Shown here: in pieces, positions 21,239 to 30,982 of the stretch
How the letters are laid out: the number at the start of each line of letters is the position of its first letter
How positions within the stretch are numbered: position 1 is the stretch's first letter
Source of the DNA: an uncultured Bacteroidia bacterium
GTDB taxonomy: Bacteria > Bacteroidota > Bacteroidia > Bacteroidales > UBA932
Assembly (NCBI GenBank): GCA_902778855.1
Contig: CACYZM010000001.1
Coordinates: forward strand, 89,902 to 153,901
DNA length: 64,000 nt
Reading direction: 5' to 3'
Position numbers and translations under genes: made by a program
The notes under the pieces: generated by a model
Told to the model about the DNA's origin: nothing
The model's input: the letters and a program-made list of their open reading frames with translations, nothing else
The model's database searches: none

Positions 21239-22315
21239 ATGTCAAAAAACCGAAAAAAAACGTTGCTCTTGCTGATGCTGCTGGCCCTCGGGTTGCCGGC
21301 GGCCGCCCGGCAACCCGATACCGTCCGCGTCGTGTTCGTCGGCGACGTCATGTCGCACGGCCCCCAGGTCACGGCCGCGCTGCGGCACGGCGGCAATCCC
21401 GCCAATCCGGCCGACTACGACTACGGCTCCTATTTCCAATACGTCCAGCCCTGGTTCCAGGAAGCCGACCTCGTGGTGGCGAACATGGAGTTCCCCGTGG
21501 GCGTGCTGCCCTACTCCGGCTACCCGTTCTTCTCAGCCCCGCCGGCCCTCCCCGACGAGGCGAAGCGAAGCCACGTCACGGTCTTCCTCACGGCCAACAA
21601 CCATCTTTGCGACCGGGGGCGGGTCGGACTCGACAGTACGTATGTCAACTATTCCCGCCTCGGCGTCCCGTTCACCGGCTTCTACCGGTCCGCGGGCGAA
21701 GAATACGAAAACGACCCGCTGATCCTCAATATCCGCGGCCACCGCATCGCCCTGGCCAACTTCACCTATGGGACCAACGGCCTGCCCATCCCGCCGCCCT
21801 ACCACATCAACCGGCTCGACTCCGCGCACATCAGGGAAGTCCTCGCCCGGGGACGGGCGCGCGGCGCGGAATTCCTCATCGCGCTCCCCCACTGGGGCGA
21901 AGAGTATCAGCTCACGCCCAATGCGACGCAACGGCAATGGGCCGATCTCTTCTTCCGCGAAGGCGCCGATGCCATCGTCGGAGCCCATACCCACGTCGTC
22001 CAGCCCGTGGAGACCCGGGCGGACGGACGGCCCGTGGCCTGGTCGCTGGGCAACTTCATCTCGAACCAGCCTTTCCCCTATTCACAGATCGGCATGCTCC
22101 TGTCGATGACGCTCGTCTGCGACGAAGACGGGATCCGCGTCGCGGAGCTGGTTCCCACCTACCTCTGGTGCTCCCGCAAACGGATGCTGGAAGCCAACTA
22201 CACCGTCATCCCCATCCTCGAATGGATCGGCACCCGCGACCGCTGGCTCGACCCTTCGGAATACGATAAAATGGTCCGTGAATGGACGGACCTCAAACAT
22301 AAATTCGGACTGTAA
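21239..22315 (+). CDS. CapA-family (PGA_cap) calcineurin-fold protein
   Basis: A 358-residue secreted protein with a signal peptide (about residues 1-24). The metallophosphoesterase-like CapA motifs are present in order: VVFVGDVMSHGPQ, ANMEFPV, TANNHLCDRG, LPHWGEEYQ and GAHTHVVQPVE. CapA homologues take part in poly-gamma-glutamate capsule synthesis or release; many free-standing copies have unproven roles, and no CapB/C is nearby. The ATG at 21239 is preferred over the TTG at 21224 because it places two Lys/Arg residues directly before the hydrophobic core. phoH follows after 6 nt. Confidence 0.85.
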   Translation: MSKNRKKTLLLLMLLALGLPAAARQPDTVRVVFVGDVMSHGPQVTAALRHGGNPANPADYDYGSYFQYVQPWFQEADLVVANMEFPVGVLPYSGYPFFSAPPALPDEAKRSHVTVFLTANNHLCDRGRVGLDSTYVNYSRLGVPFTGFYRSAGEEYENDPLILNIRGHRIALANFTYGTNGLPIPPPYHINRLDSAHIREVLARGRARGAEFLIALPHWGEEYQLTPNATQRQWADLFFREGADAIVGAHTHVVQPVETRADGRPVAWSLGNFISNQPFPYSQIGMLLSMTLVCDEDGIRVAELVPTYLWCSRKRMLEANYTVIPILEWIGTRDRWLDPSEYDKMVREWTDLKHKFGL

Positions 22316-22321
22316 GCGCCT

Positions 22322-23272
22322 ATGGAAAAAACCATCCTGCTCGAAGAGATCGACCCGGTCGACATCTACGGCATCCACAACCGCCTGTTTGACCTGCTCA
22401 CCAGCCATTACCCCAAAATCAAGGCAGTCGCCCGCGGCGCCGAGATCTATCTGGTGGGCCCGCAAAGCGAGCTCGACGATTTTGAAGACAAGATCAATAC
22501 CCTCTGCCGGCTCCGCCGCTCCAAAAACGTGCTGACCGAATATGACGTGGATTCCCTCTTCGAAGGAAGCGGACACGCCGAAAGGGCGGAGGCCGAAAGC
22601 GAATCGCCCGTCGACAGCGGGCTGATCCTCTACAGCAACGAAGGCCGCCCCATCAAGGCCCGGACACCGAACCAGAAACGCATGGTGGCCGAATCGGCCC
22701 GCAACGACCTGGTCTTCGCCATCGGCCCGGCCGGCAGCGGCAAGACCTACACCGCCATCGCCCTGGCCGTGCGCGCCCTCAAGAACCGGGAGGTCCGGCG
22801 CATCATTCTCACCCGGCCCGCCGTCGAAGCGGGCGAACGGCTCGGCTTCCTGCCGGGCGACCTCAAGGACAAACTCGATCCGTATCTCCAGCCCCTATAC
22901 GACGCGCTGGGCGACATGATTCCCGCCAAACGGCTTCAGTCGTTCATGGAAGAAGGGATCATCCAGATCGCGCCCCTGGCCTATATGCGCGGCCGGACGC
23001 TCGACCGGGCTTTCGTGATCCTCGACGAGGCGCAGAACACCTCGCTGGGCCAGCTCAAGATGTTCCTGACCCGAATGGGCAGCGACGCCAAATTCATCGT
23101 CACGGGCGACCCGACGCAGATCGACCTGCCCAACAAGTCGGATTCAGGCCTGATGCGCGGCGTGGAACTCGTCCGCAACATCAAGGGGATCAGCATCGTG
23201 GAATTCGGGAAGGAAGATATTGTGCGGCACCCGCTGGTTACCAAGATTGTGGACGCGTTCGAACGCACCTGA
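22322..23272 (+). CDS. PhoH-family ATPase (PhoL-like)
   Basis: A 316-residue protein with an N-terminal KH-like region and a P-loop domain. Walker A is GPAGSGKT at 135-142 and Walker B is FVILDEAQN near 231, with the PhoH signatures TRPAVEAGERLGFLPGD and VTGDPTQIDLP. PhoH proteins are RNA-linked ATPases, often associated with ybeY and rRNA maturation; ybeY is not adjacent here. The gene lies 6 nt after the CapA gene. Its last 35 nt overlap the convergent FISUMP lipoprotein gene. Confidence 0.93.
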   Translation: MEKTILLEEIDPVDIYGIHNRLFDLLTSHYPKIKAVARGAEIYLVGPQSELDDFEDKINTLCRLRRSKNVLTEYDVDSLFEGSGHAERAEAESESPVDSGLILYSNEGRPIKARTPNQKRMVAESARNDLVFAIGPAGSGKTYTAIALAVRALKNREVRRIILTRPAVEAGERLGFLPGDLKDKLDPYLQPLYDALGDMIPAKRLQSFMEEGIIQIAPLAYMRGRTLDRAFVILDEAQNTSLGQLKMFLTRMGSDAKFIVTGDPTQIDLPNKSDSGLMRGVELVRNIKGISIVEFGKEDIVRHPLVTKIVDAFERT

Positions 23273-24227
23273 CGGAGGCCATCATGTCGGACTTGCCGGT
23301 ATAGCTCATCGGGAAGTCGGGATCGTCATACCAGACATAACGATAATACGCGTGGGTCGCATCCTTTTCGGTGGCGCTCCACCAGCATCCGTATTCATTG
23401 AGGCCGACGATGTCGTGGTCGCCCACGAAGCAGTAGCCCAGCGGCATGGCGTTCCAGCCGCAGTCGTTGGTATGCAGGTTGTCGGGCGAGTAGGGCCACA
23501 TCCGGGTTCCGTTCAGATAGACGTCGGCCGAAACTTTCGCGCCCAGGCCCGGCCAGCGGCCGACGAAGGGCAGCGGCACACCGCCATTGAGCGCGGCGGC
23601 CAGCGATTCCCAGTCTTCGTTGGTCGGAATGCGCCAGCCTTCGGGGCAGACGTCCTCTTCCATGGCCATTTCCCAGGAATAAAGGTTGCCGAAGTAGGGC
23701 GCCGTCGCTTGGGAAGCGCGGTACCGGATGCCGCCGTAGGCGAGATTCTGGGTGAACCAGTCGAGGCCGCCGACGGTCACATAGCGGTACGCGCGGCCGT
23801 CACGCTCGTCGCAGAACACCTCGCGGCTCTTGTGGAGGCCGGTGAAAGAGGTATTCCAGGTGGTGTCGATCGTGGTGACCTGGCGGGTGTTGACCGAAAT
23901 GTAGTAACCGGGGCTGTAGGCGACGGCCGAAACCGTGAAGGAAGCGAGACTGTCCGGGAAGTGGATCGTGATGGGGTTGGTATCCAGACTGTCGACATAA
24001 ACGCCGGAGACGTGCCACTTATAGTAGGCATCATCGGGGTACTCAATGCCGGAGGCCTCCATCGTGACCGTTTCTCCCTTGAGCACATAATACGGGACAT
24101 CCATCACCACGCTGCCGGTCATGGATGCTGAAGTTACGGTTTCCTCCTCTTCCTCCTTGCAGGATGCGATGCCTGCGAACAGCAGGACTGCGAGGGCGAA
24201 CCACCCGAATTTTTGGATCAGACTCAT
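23238..24227 (-). CDS. FISUMP-domain lipoprotein
   Basis: A 329-residue protein from ATG 24227, with a lipoprotein signal (lipobox IASC near residue 26) followed by an acidic stretch (KEEEEE). A PKD/Ig-like beta region (about 40-125) comes next, then a C-terminal FISUMP domain (Fibrobacter succinogenes major paralogous domain). The FISUMP landmarks are YRYVTVGGLDWFTQNLAY, CPEGWRIPTNEDWESL, GYCFVGD, WWSATEKD and the closing SVRCVR. It is probably surface-exposed and of unknown function. The upstream frame to 24392 is non-coding. The 3' end overlaps phoH by 35 nt. Confidence 0.85.
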   Translation of the reverse strand: MSLIQKFGWFALAVLLFAGIASCKEEEEETVTSASMTGSVVMDVPYYVLKGETVTMEASGIEYPDDAYYKWHVSGVYVDSLDTNPITIHFPDSLASFTVSAVAYSPGYYISVNTRQVTTIDTTWNTSFTGLHKSREVFCDERDGRAYRYVTVGGLDWFTQNLAYGGIRYRASQATAPYFGNLYSWEMAMEEDVCPEGWRIPTNEDWESLAAALNGGVPLPFVGRWPGLGAKVSADVYLNGTRMWPYSPDNLHTNDCGWNAMPLGYCFVGDHDIVGLNEYGCWWSATEKDATHAYYRYVWYDDPDFPMSYTGKSDMMASVRCVRTRPQSW

Positions 24228-24271
24228 GTATCTTCCTGAGGTTACGACTTGCAAAGATGCACAAATAATCG

Positions 24272-24279
24272 TAAATTTG
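24272..24279 (+). promoter_or_regulatory. -7 box (TAAATTTG) of apbE
   Basis: A perfect TAnnTTTG that ends 6 nt before the apbE ATG at 24286, predicting a transcript that starts almost at the start codon. Confidence 0.65.
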
Positions 24280-24285
24280 CAAGAA

Positions 24286-25302
24286 ATGTACCATTCGCGC
24301 ATATGCCCGTGGCTGCTCGCCGTGCTGCTTCTGGTCAGTTGCAGCGGCCCTGCGACGTACGTCCGCATCGAGGGCTTCGCCCAGGGCGGCACCTACCACG
24401 TGATCAGCGCGCCGCTGCGCGGCGTGTCGGAGACGGAACTCCGCGCCCGCATCGACACCCTCCTCAACGAGATTGACTTTACCCTGAGCGGCTACAACAA
24501 GGGCTCGCTCCTGTCGCGCATCAACGCCGGGGAAGACCCGCCCCTCAACGACCTGTTCGTGGATTGCTTCACCCGCTCCAAAGAGATCTGGGCTGAAAGT
24601 GACGGCGCCTTCGACCCGTCGGCCGCCCCGCTGTTCGACCTCTGGGGTTTCGGTTTCGCGAACAAGGGAACCGTCACCCAGGCGGCCATCGACTCGATCC
24701 TCGCCTTCGTGGGCATGGACCTGCTGACGCTTGAAACCCGCGACGACGGCGTCCACCTGGTGAAGGCGGATCCGCGCATCAAACTCAATTTCAACGCCAT
24801 CGCCCAGGGCTTTTCGGCCGACACCGTCGCCGGCCTGCTGGAATCGCTCGGCAGCACCGACTATCTGGTCGACATCGGGCGCGAGATCCTCTGCAAAGGG
24901 AAAAACGCCTCGGGCGGCTTGTGGCGGATCGGCCTGGACCGGCCCGAAGACGGCAATATGGAGGAAGGCAAGAACCTCCAGGCCGTCATCGAAGTCAGCG
25001 GCAAGGGCATCGTGACTTCGGGCAACTACCGCAAGTTCTACGTGGAGGACGGGCAGAAATACGCCCACACGATCGACCCCGCGACCGGCCGCCCCGTGAC
25101 CCACAATCTCCTGAGCGCCACGGTCATCGCCGATGACTCCACCACGGCCGACGCCTACGCCACCTGGCTGATGGTCATCGGCACGGAGCACGCCCGCGAA
25201 CTGCTGGCCGCGCGCGACGACATCGAGGCCCTGCTGGTCTTCGACCAGGACGGCCAAATGCAGACTTTCCAGACAAAAAACGTAAATTCATTCATACCAT
25301 GA
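24286..25302 (+). CDS. apbE: FAD:protein FMN transferase (lipoprotein)
   Basis: A 338-residue protein with a lipoprotein signal (LLLVSC near residue 20), then the ApbE fold: GFAQGGTYHV near the N-terminus, DPSAAPLFDLWGFG, LNFNAIAQGFSADTVAGLL and the C-terminal YAHTIDPATGRPV. The C-terminal DDSTTADAYATWLMVIG supplies the conserved metal-site Asp/Thr. It covalently attaches FMN to Ser/Thr of flavoproteins such as NqrB/C and RnfD/G subunits outside the inner membrane. The ATG at 24286 is set by the promoter box and the signal peptide. Its stop overlaps the start of the next gene by 4 nt. Confidence 0.93.
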   Translation: MYHSRICPWLLAVLLLVSCSGPATYVRIEGFAQGGTYHVISAPLRGVSETELRARIDTLLNEIDFTLSGYNKGSLLSRINAGEDPPLNDLFVDCFTRSKEIWAESDGAFDPSAAPLFDLWGFGFANKGTVTQAAIDSILAFVGMDLLTLETRDDGVHLVKADPRIKLNFNAIAQGFSADTVAGLLESLGSTDYLVDIGREILCKGKNASGGLWRIGLDRPEDGNMEEGKNLQAVIEVSGKGIVTSGNYRKFYVEDGQKYAHTIDPATGRPVTHNLLSATVIADDSTTADAYATWLMVIGTEHARELLAARDDIEALLVFDQDGQMQTFQTKNVNSFIP

Positions 25303-26978
25303 ACAGACGAGACTTCTTCAAGGCTTCCGCCCTCGGCGCGGCGGCCCTCGGTTTCACATCCCTGACAGGATGCAAAGTCACCACCCGACAGTCTTTCGAC
25401 ACCATCATCAAGAACGGTGTCATCTATGCCGGCGACGGCAAAGCGCCCATCACCGGTGACATCGCGATCCGCGACGGAAAAATCGCCGCCCTGGGCAAAG
25501 ACCTCGGCACCAGTGCCGACAACATCATCGACGCGAAAGGACTGGTCGTCTCGCCCGGTTTCATCGATATCCACACCCACACCGATACGAACCTGTTCGA
25601 CGCGCCCAAGGGCGACAGCCGCATCTTCCAGGGCATCACCACCGATCTGGGCGGCAACTGCGGCTACTGCCCCTTCGTCTACAGCGACGACGCCTGGGAA
25701 AGCCGCAAAGACCGGCCCCGGCACGGCGGCCCGGCCTGGCGCGACATCGACGGCTTCTATCAGCGGCTGACCGAGAACAAGATCGGCATCAACTACGCGA
25801 GCCTCGTCGGCCACGGCGACGTGCGCGAAGCCGTGGTCGGCCCCTACAACGTGAAAGCCACCGCGGATGATCTGCGGAAAATGTGCGAGGTGCTCGACCG
25901 CCAGCTCTCGCTGGGCGCCGTAGGCCTGTCTTACGGCCTGGAATATGCCCCCGGCTGCTATTGCGACACCGAGGAAATGGTGGCGCTCAACAAAGTGGTC
26001 AAAAAGCACAACGCCCTCTACACCATCCATATGCGCAATGAGGACGACCACGTGCTCGAAGCCATGGACGAAGCCATCGCCGCCGCCCGCGAATCGGGCG
26101 CCCGCCTGGAAATCTCCCACCTCAAGGCCCAGAATCCGGCCAACTTCGACAAGATCGACCGGATGCTCAAGAAGATCGATGACGCCCACAACGCGGGCAT
26201 CGACATCGCCTTCGACCGCTATCCCTACACCGCCTTCTCCACGGGGTTCACATCGTTCATTCCCATCGAGCTGCGCGACGGCACGTCGGAAGACATCTAC
26301 GCCCGCCTCAACGATCCGGCGACCTGCGAAAAGATCAAGGCCTACGCCTACAGCCGCCTCGAGCGCTTCGGCGGCCCGCAGCAGGTCGTGGTGGCCGGCT
26401 GCAACGACCCGGCCAACGCGGTCTACGCCGGCAAGAACCTGGCGGAGTGCTGCAAGATTTCCGGCATGGACGAATGGGAGATGATCCGCTACCTGCTCAT
26501 CTCCGAAAAACTGGCGGTCAACCAGGCCACCTTCGCCATGAAAGAAGACAACCTGAAGAAGATCTACGCGCACCGGCTCTCGATGCCCGCCTCCGACGGC
26601 AGCGTCTACTCGCCCGAAGGCCCGCTGGGCCAGGAACTCCCGCACCCGCGCTCCTACGGCACCTTCCCGCGCTTTTTCGAGAAGTTCGTCCGCGAAGACA
26701 AGGTCCTCGACCTGGCCACGGCCATCTGGAAATGCACCGGCCTGCCGGCCTCGCGCATCAAACTCAAGGAACGCGGCCTGCTCATCCCCGGCTATGCCGC
26801 CGACATCACGATCTTCAATCCGGACACCATCGCCGACCTGTCGACTTACGCCAAGCCGCACACCTTCCCCGCCGGCATCGAGCACGTGCTGGTCAATGGT
26901 GTGCATACCATAAAAAACGGCTCCCACACAGGAGTCCTGGCGGGAGTCGTCTTGGATGGTTCGCAGCTGAACCGCTAG
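25299..26978 (+). CDS. N-acyl-D-amino-acid deacylase (D-aminoacylase) family amidohydrolase, Tat-exported lipoprotein
   Basis: A 559-residue enzyme. The N-terminus has a twin-arginine motif (NRRDFFKASALG) followed by a lipobox-like SLTGC at about residue 25. The amidohydrolase barrel follows: GVIYAGDGK, the metal site PGFIDIHTHTD, NCGYCPF, LVGHGDVRE, IHMRNEDDHVLEA and EISHLKAQ. The C-terminal GYAADITIFNPDTI is a typical composite-domain end. The family removes N-acyl groups from D-amino acids or related urethane/amide substrates. The Tat plus lipobox arrangement predicts export in folded form with metal bound. It is translationally coupled to apbE (ATGA), which may only reflect operon packing. 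Confidence 0.87.
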   Translation: MNRRDFFKASALGAAALGFTSLTGCKVTTRQSFDTIIKNGVIYAGDGKAPITGDIAIRDGKIAALGKDLGTSADNIIDAKGLVVSPGFIDIHTHTDTNLFDAPKGDSRIFQGITTDLGGNCGYCPFVYSDDAWESRKDRPRHGGPAWRDIDGFYQRLTENKIGINYASLVGHGDVREAVVGPYNVKATADDLRKMCEVLDRQLSLGAVGLSYGLEYAPGCYCDTEEMVALNKVVKKHNALYTIHMRNEDDHVLEAMDEAIAAARESGARLEISHLKAQNPANFDKIDRMLKKIDDAHNAGIDIAFDRYPYTAFSTGFTSFIPIELRDGTSEDIYARLNDPATCEKIKAYAYSRLERFGGPQQVVVAGCNDPANAVYAGKNLAECCKISGMDEWEMIRYLLISEKLAVNQATFAMKEDNLKKIYAHRLSMPASDGSVYSPEGPLGQELPHPRSYGTFPRFFEKFVREDKVLDLATAIWKCTGLPASRIKLKERGLLIPGYAADITIFNPDTIADLSTYAKPHTFPAGIEHVLVNGVHTIKNGSHTGVLAGVVLDGSQLNR

Positions 26979-27607
26979 AAGCGGCCGCGGATGCCGATCT
27001 GGAAAATGCCTTCCATGCCGGCGCCCAGCTCCATAAAGCCACTGATGGCCCGACCCACTTCCAGGCCGATCAACGACACGTGGAAGGCAGGGGTCCAGTA
27101 GGTGCGGCTGATGAGGTCATCCTCCAGCAGCTTGCCGCCCCAGGCCATGGCGCCAAGGCCGACCTTGGAATACATACCGAACATATCCGACTGATTGCGG
27201 AACCAGTCGAACTTACCCGTAGCCAGAATGGGAACCAGGCCGGCGGACGAATTCACCGTACCCGTATCATCCTTCAGCGTGATGCCGACATTATAGTAGC
27301 CGACATTCAGGCCGACCGAGATGACCCGGTTGAGCTGATAGGTATAGCCGAGCGTGATCCAGCCCCGCGTACCCGCGTTGCGCACCTGGACGTCACCTTC
27401 TCCGAGGTCGGAGATCAGGCTGGCGTAATTGATGATCTTGCTGAAAGAGGCGCCGATCAGGGACACGCCGTAGCCGAGGGAGATTTCATTGGGATGCTCC
27501 AGCTTGTAATATTCCGGATAGGACATCTGGGAAATCGGACGCACCTGCGCCTGGGACACGCCGAACAGGCAGCAAAGGGCGATGAGGGAGATAAGGATCT
27601 TTTTCAT
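26975..27607 (-). CDS. Putative outer-membrane beta-barrel protein
   Basis: A 210-residue protein with a clear signal peptide (MKKILISLIALCCLFGVSQA) followed by alternating-residue beta-strands with many Gly/Tyr positions. The last residue is an aromatic (IGIRGRF), as for small 8-10-strand barrels. No family is recognised. It lies upstream-to-downstream with trpS and recA (gap of 13 nt from the trpS stop) and may share their transcript. The last 4 nt overlap the convergent amidohydrolase gene. Confidence 0.7.
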   Translation of the reverse strand: MKKILISLIALCCLFGVSQAQVRPISQMSYPEYYKLEHPNEISLGYGVSLIGASFSKIINYASLISDLGEGDVQVRNAGTRGWITLGYTYQLNRVISVGLNVGYYNVGITLKDDTGTVNSSAGLVPILATGKFDWFRNQSDMFGMYSKVGLGAMAWGGKLLEDDLISRTYWTPAFHVSLIGLEVGRAISGFMELGAGMEGIFQIGIRGRF

Positions 27608-27620
27608 CGTATAGGGTTTA

Positions 27621-28772
<1,152 letters not shown>

Positions 28773-28776
28773 CCGG

Positions 28777-29814
28777 TCAGTCTTTTACGTCTTTGAGTTT
28801 CTCGCGGATCTTGGCCTCGATTTCGTCGGCCAGCTGCGGGTTGTCCTTGAGCAGCGCCTTGACGGCGTCGCGGCCCTGCGCCAGGCGGGTGTCGCCGTAG
28901 CTGAACCAGGAACCGCTCTTCTTGATCACTTCCAGTTCGACGCCCAGGTCGACGATCTCGCCGATGTGCGAGATGCCTTCGCCGAAGACGATGTCGAACT
29001 CGGCCTTCTTGAACGGCGGGGCCATCTTGTTCTTGACGATCTTGGCGCGGGTGCGGTTGCCGGTGGCTTCGTCACCGTCCTTGATCTGGGTGACGCGGCG
29101 CACGTCGATGCGCACCGAGGCGTAGAACTTCAGGGCGTTGCCGCCCGTGGTGGTCTCGGGGTTGCCGAAGAGGATGCCGATCTTCTCGCGGAGCTGGTTG
29201 ATGAAGATGCAGCAGGTATTGGTCTTGGAAATGTTGGCCGTGAGTTTGCGGAGGGCCTGGCTCATCAGGCGGGCCTGGAGGCCCACTTTGTTGTCGCCCA
29301 TCTCGCCTTCGATCTCGGCTTTCGGCGTCAGGGCCGCCACGGAGTCGATGACGATGATGTCGATGGCGCCGCTGCGGATCAGGTTGTCGGCGATTTCAAG
29401 GGCCTGCTCGCCGTTGTCGGGCTGGGAAATGAGCAGCGTGTCGATGTTCACGCCCAGGTTGACGGCGTAGGTGCGGTCGAAGGCGTGCTCGGCGTCGATG
29501 ATGGCGGCGATGCCGCCCTGTTTCTGCGCCTCGGCGATGGCGTGGATGGCCAGCGTGGTCTTGCCGCTGGATTCCGGGCCGTAGATTTCAATGACGCGGC
29601 CGCGCGGATAGCCGCCGATGCCCAGCGCGTGGTCGAGCGCGATAGAGCCCGTCGCGATGGTGGAAACCTCCAAGGAAGGCTGATCTCCCATCTTCATGAT
29701 GGTGCCTTTGCCGAAATCCTTTTCGATCTTGGCGATGGTCGCCTGAAGCGCCTTGAGCTTCTCGGCGTTCTTGCCGGCACCCGCATTGTTCATTTCTTCA
29801 TTTTCTTTTGCCAT
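28777..29814 (-). CDS. recA: Recombinase A
   Basis: A 345-residue RecA with Walker [10 protein letters not shown], the [15 protein letters not shown] signature, loop L2 ([15 protein letters not shown]) and a C-terminal domain. It promotes strand exchange and SOS-type cleavage. The N-terminal 12 residues are Asn/Glu/Ala-rich. Its promoter (-7 box at 29868-29875) is divergent from that of rlmN. recX is encoded separately at 35.6 kb. No LexA-like operator is evident by eye. Confidence 0.98.
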   Translation of the reverse strand: MAKENEEMNNAGAGKNAEKLKALQATIAKIEKDFGKGTIMKMGDQPSLEVSTIATGSIALDHALGIGGYPRGRVIEIYGPESSGKTTLAIHAIAEAQKQGGIAAIIDAEHAFDRTYAVNLGVNIDTLLISQPDNGEQALEIADNLIRSGAIDIIVIDSVAALTPKAEIEGEMGDNKVGLQARLMSQALRKLTANISKTNTCCIFINQLREKIGILFGNPETTTGGNALKFYASVRIDVRRVTQIKDGDEATGNRTRAKIVKNKMAPPFKKAEFDIVFGEGISHIGEIVDLGVELEVIKKSGSWFSYGDTRLAQGRDAVKALLKDNPQLADEIEAKIREKLKDVKD

Positions 29815-29867
29815 ACATGGTTGGTTTTAAGGGTTAATACATCGCAAACGCTTTCTTCCTATCTTCG

Positions 29868-29875
29868 CAAAGATA
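29868..29875 (-). promoter_or_regulatory. -7 box (TATCTTTG) of recA
   Basis: TATCTTTG on the minus strand, giving a leader of about 50 nt before the recA ATG at 29814. Confidence 0.65.
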
Positions 29876-29907
29876 CGATTTTTGTGGGAATGTGCGCCGA
29901 TTTGTCG

Positions 29908-29915
29908 TAAATTTG
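29908..29915 (+). promoter_or_regulatory. -7 box (TAAATTTG) of rlmN
   Basis: A perfect TAnnTTTG ending 5 nt before the rlmN ATG at 29921, so the message is predicted to be almost leaderless. Confidence 0.65.
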
Positions 29916-29920
29916 CAAAG

Positions 29921-30982
29921 ATGAAAGAGGCTTTACTGGGCAAGACGCTTTCCGAATTGCAGGCCGTCGCCGCAGCGGCCGGACTGCCTTCCTACGCGGG
30001 CGGGCAGCTCGCCCAATGGCTTTACGTGCGGCGTGTCAGGACCTTCGATGAAATGACCAACCTGTCGAAAGCCGCCCGCGCCGCGCTCGCCGAGACCTAC
30101 GAAGTGGGGCGCAACCGCCCCGTCGAGGCCTTCACCTCGAAAGACGGCACACGCAAATACCTCTTCCCTACCCGCGCCGAAGGCAAATTCATCGAAACGG
30201 TGATGATCCCGCAGTTCGAAGACGGCTCCGAAGGCGGCCTGGCCCGCGCCACCGCCTGCGTCTCCTCGCAAATCGGCTGCAAAATGGGCTGCCGCTTCTG
30301 CATGACCGGCCGCGGAGGCTTCCACGGGCACCTTTCGGCCGCGGAGATCCTTTCCCAGCTGATGGACATCGACGAAGCCGACGAACTGACGAACGTCGTG
30401 TTCATGGGTATGGGCGAACCGCTCGACAACTGGCCGGAAGTGTCCCGGGCGCTGACCGTGCTTACCGAGCCTTGGGGCTTCGCCTGGAGCCCCAAACGCA
30501 TCACGGTGTCCACCATCGGCGTCATGCCCGTCCTGGAACGCTTCCTCGAAGAGAGCCGCTGCCACCTGGCCGTGAGCCTCCACAACCCCTTCCCCGCCGA
30601 ACGCGCCGCCCTGATGCCGGTGCAGAAGGGCTGGCCCATCGCCGACGTGATCGCGCTGCTCCGCCGCTACGACTTCTCCGGTCAACGCCGCGTCAGTTTC
30701 GAATACACGATGTTCGCCGGCGTCAACGATTCCGCCCGCCACACCGACGCCCTGGCCCGCCTCCTCCGGGGGCTGCCCTGCCGCGTCAACCTCATCCGCT
30801 TCCACGCGATTCCCGATTCCCCGCTGCGCACCTCCGGTGACGCCGCTATCGCGGCCTTCCAGGCCCGGCTTCAAAAGGCCGGCATCACCACCACCCTGCG
30901 CGCCTCGCGGGGCGAAGACATCCTGGCCGCCTGCGGCCTGCTCGCAGGCAAAGGTTTAAAGAAAAATACGCCGAACCCATGA
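29921..30982 (+). CDS. rlmN: 23S rRNA/tRNA (adenine C2) methyltransferase, radical SAM
   Basis: A 353-residue enzyme with the radical-SAM cluster motif CKMGCRFC (CxxxCxxC) near residue 120, the SAM-binding MGMGEPLDN, and a C-terminal GEDILAACGLL that carries the methyl-accepting Cys. It methylates A2503 of 23S rRNA and A37 of some tRNAs. ATG 29921 is chosen from the promoter position and family N-terminus (MKEALLGKTLSEL). Its stop overlaps the next start by 4 nt. Confidence 0.95.
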   Translation: MKEALLGKTLSELQAVAAAAGLPSYAGGQLAQWLYVRRVRTFDEMTNLSKAARAALAETYEVGRNRPVEAFTSKDGTRKYLFPTRAEGKFIETVMIPQFEDGSEGGLARATACVSSQIGCKMGCRFCMTGRGGFHGHLSAAEILSQLMDIDEADELTNVVFMGMGEPLDNWPEVSRALTVLTEPWGFAWSPKRITVSTIGVMPVLERFLEESRCHLAVSLHNPFPAERAALMPVQKGWPIADVIALLRRYDFSGQRRVSFEYTMFAGVNDSARHTDALARLLRGLPCRVNLIRFHAIPDSPLRTSGDAAIAAFQARLQKAGITTTLRASRGEDILAACGLLAGKGLKKNTPNP

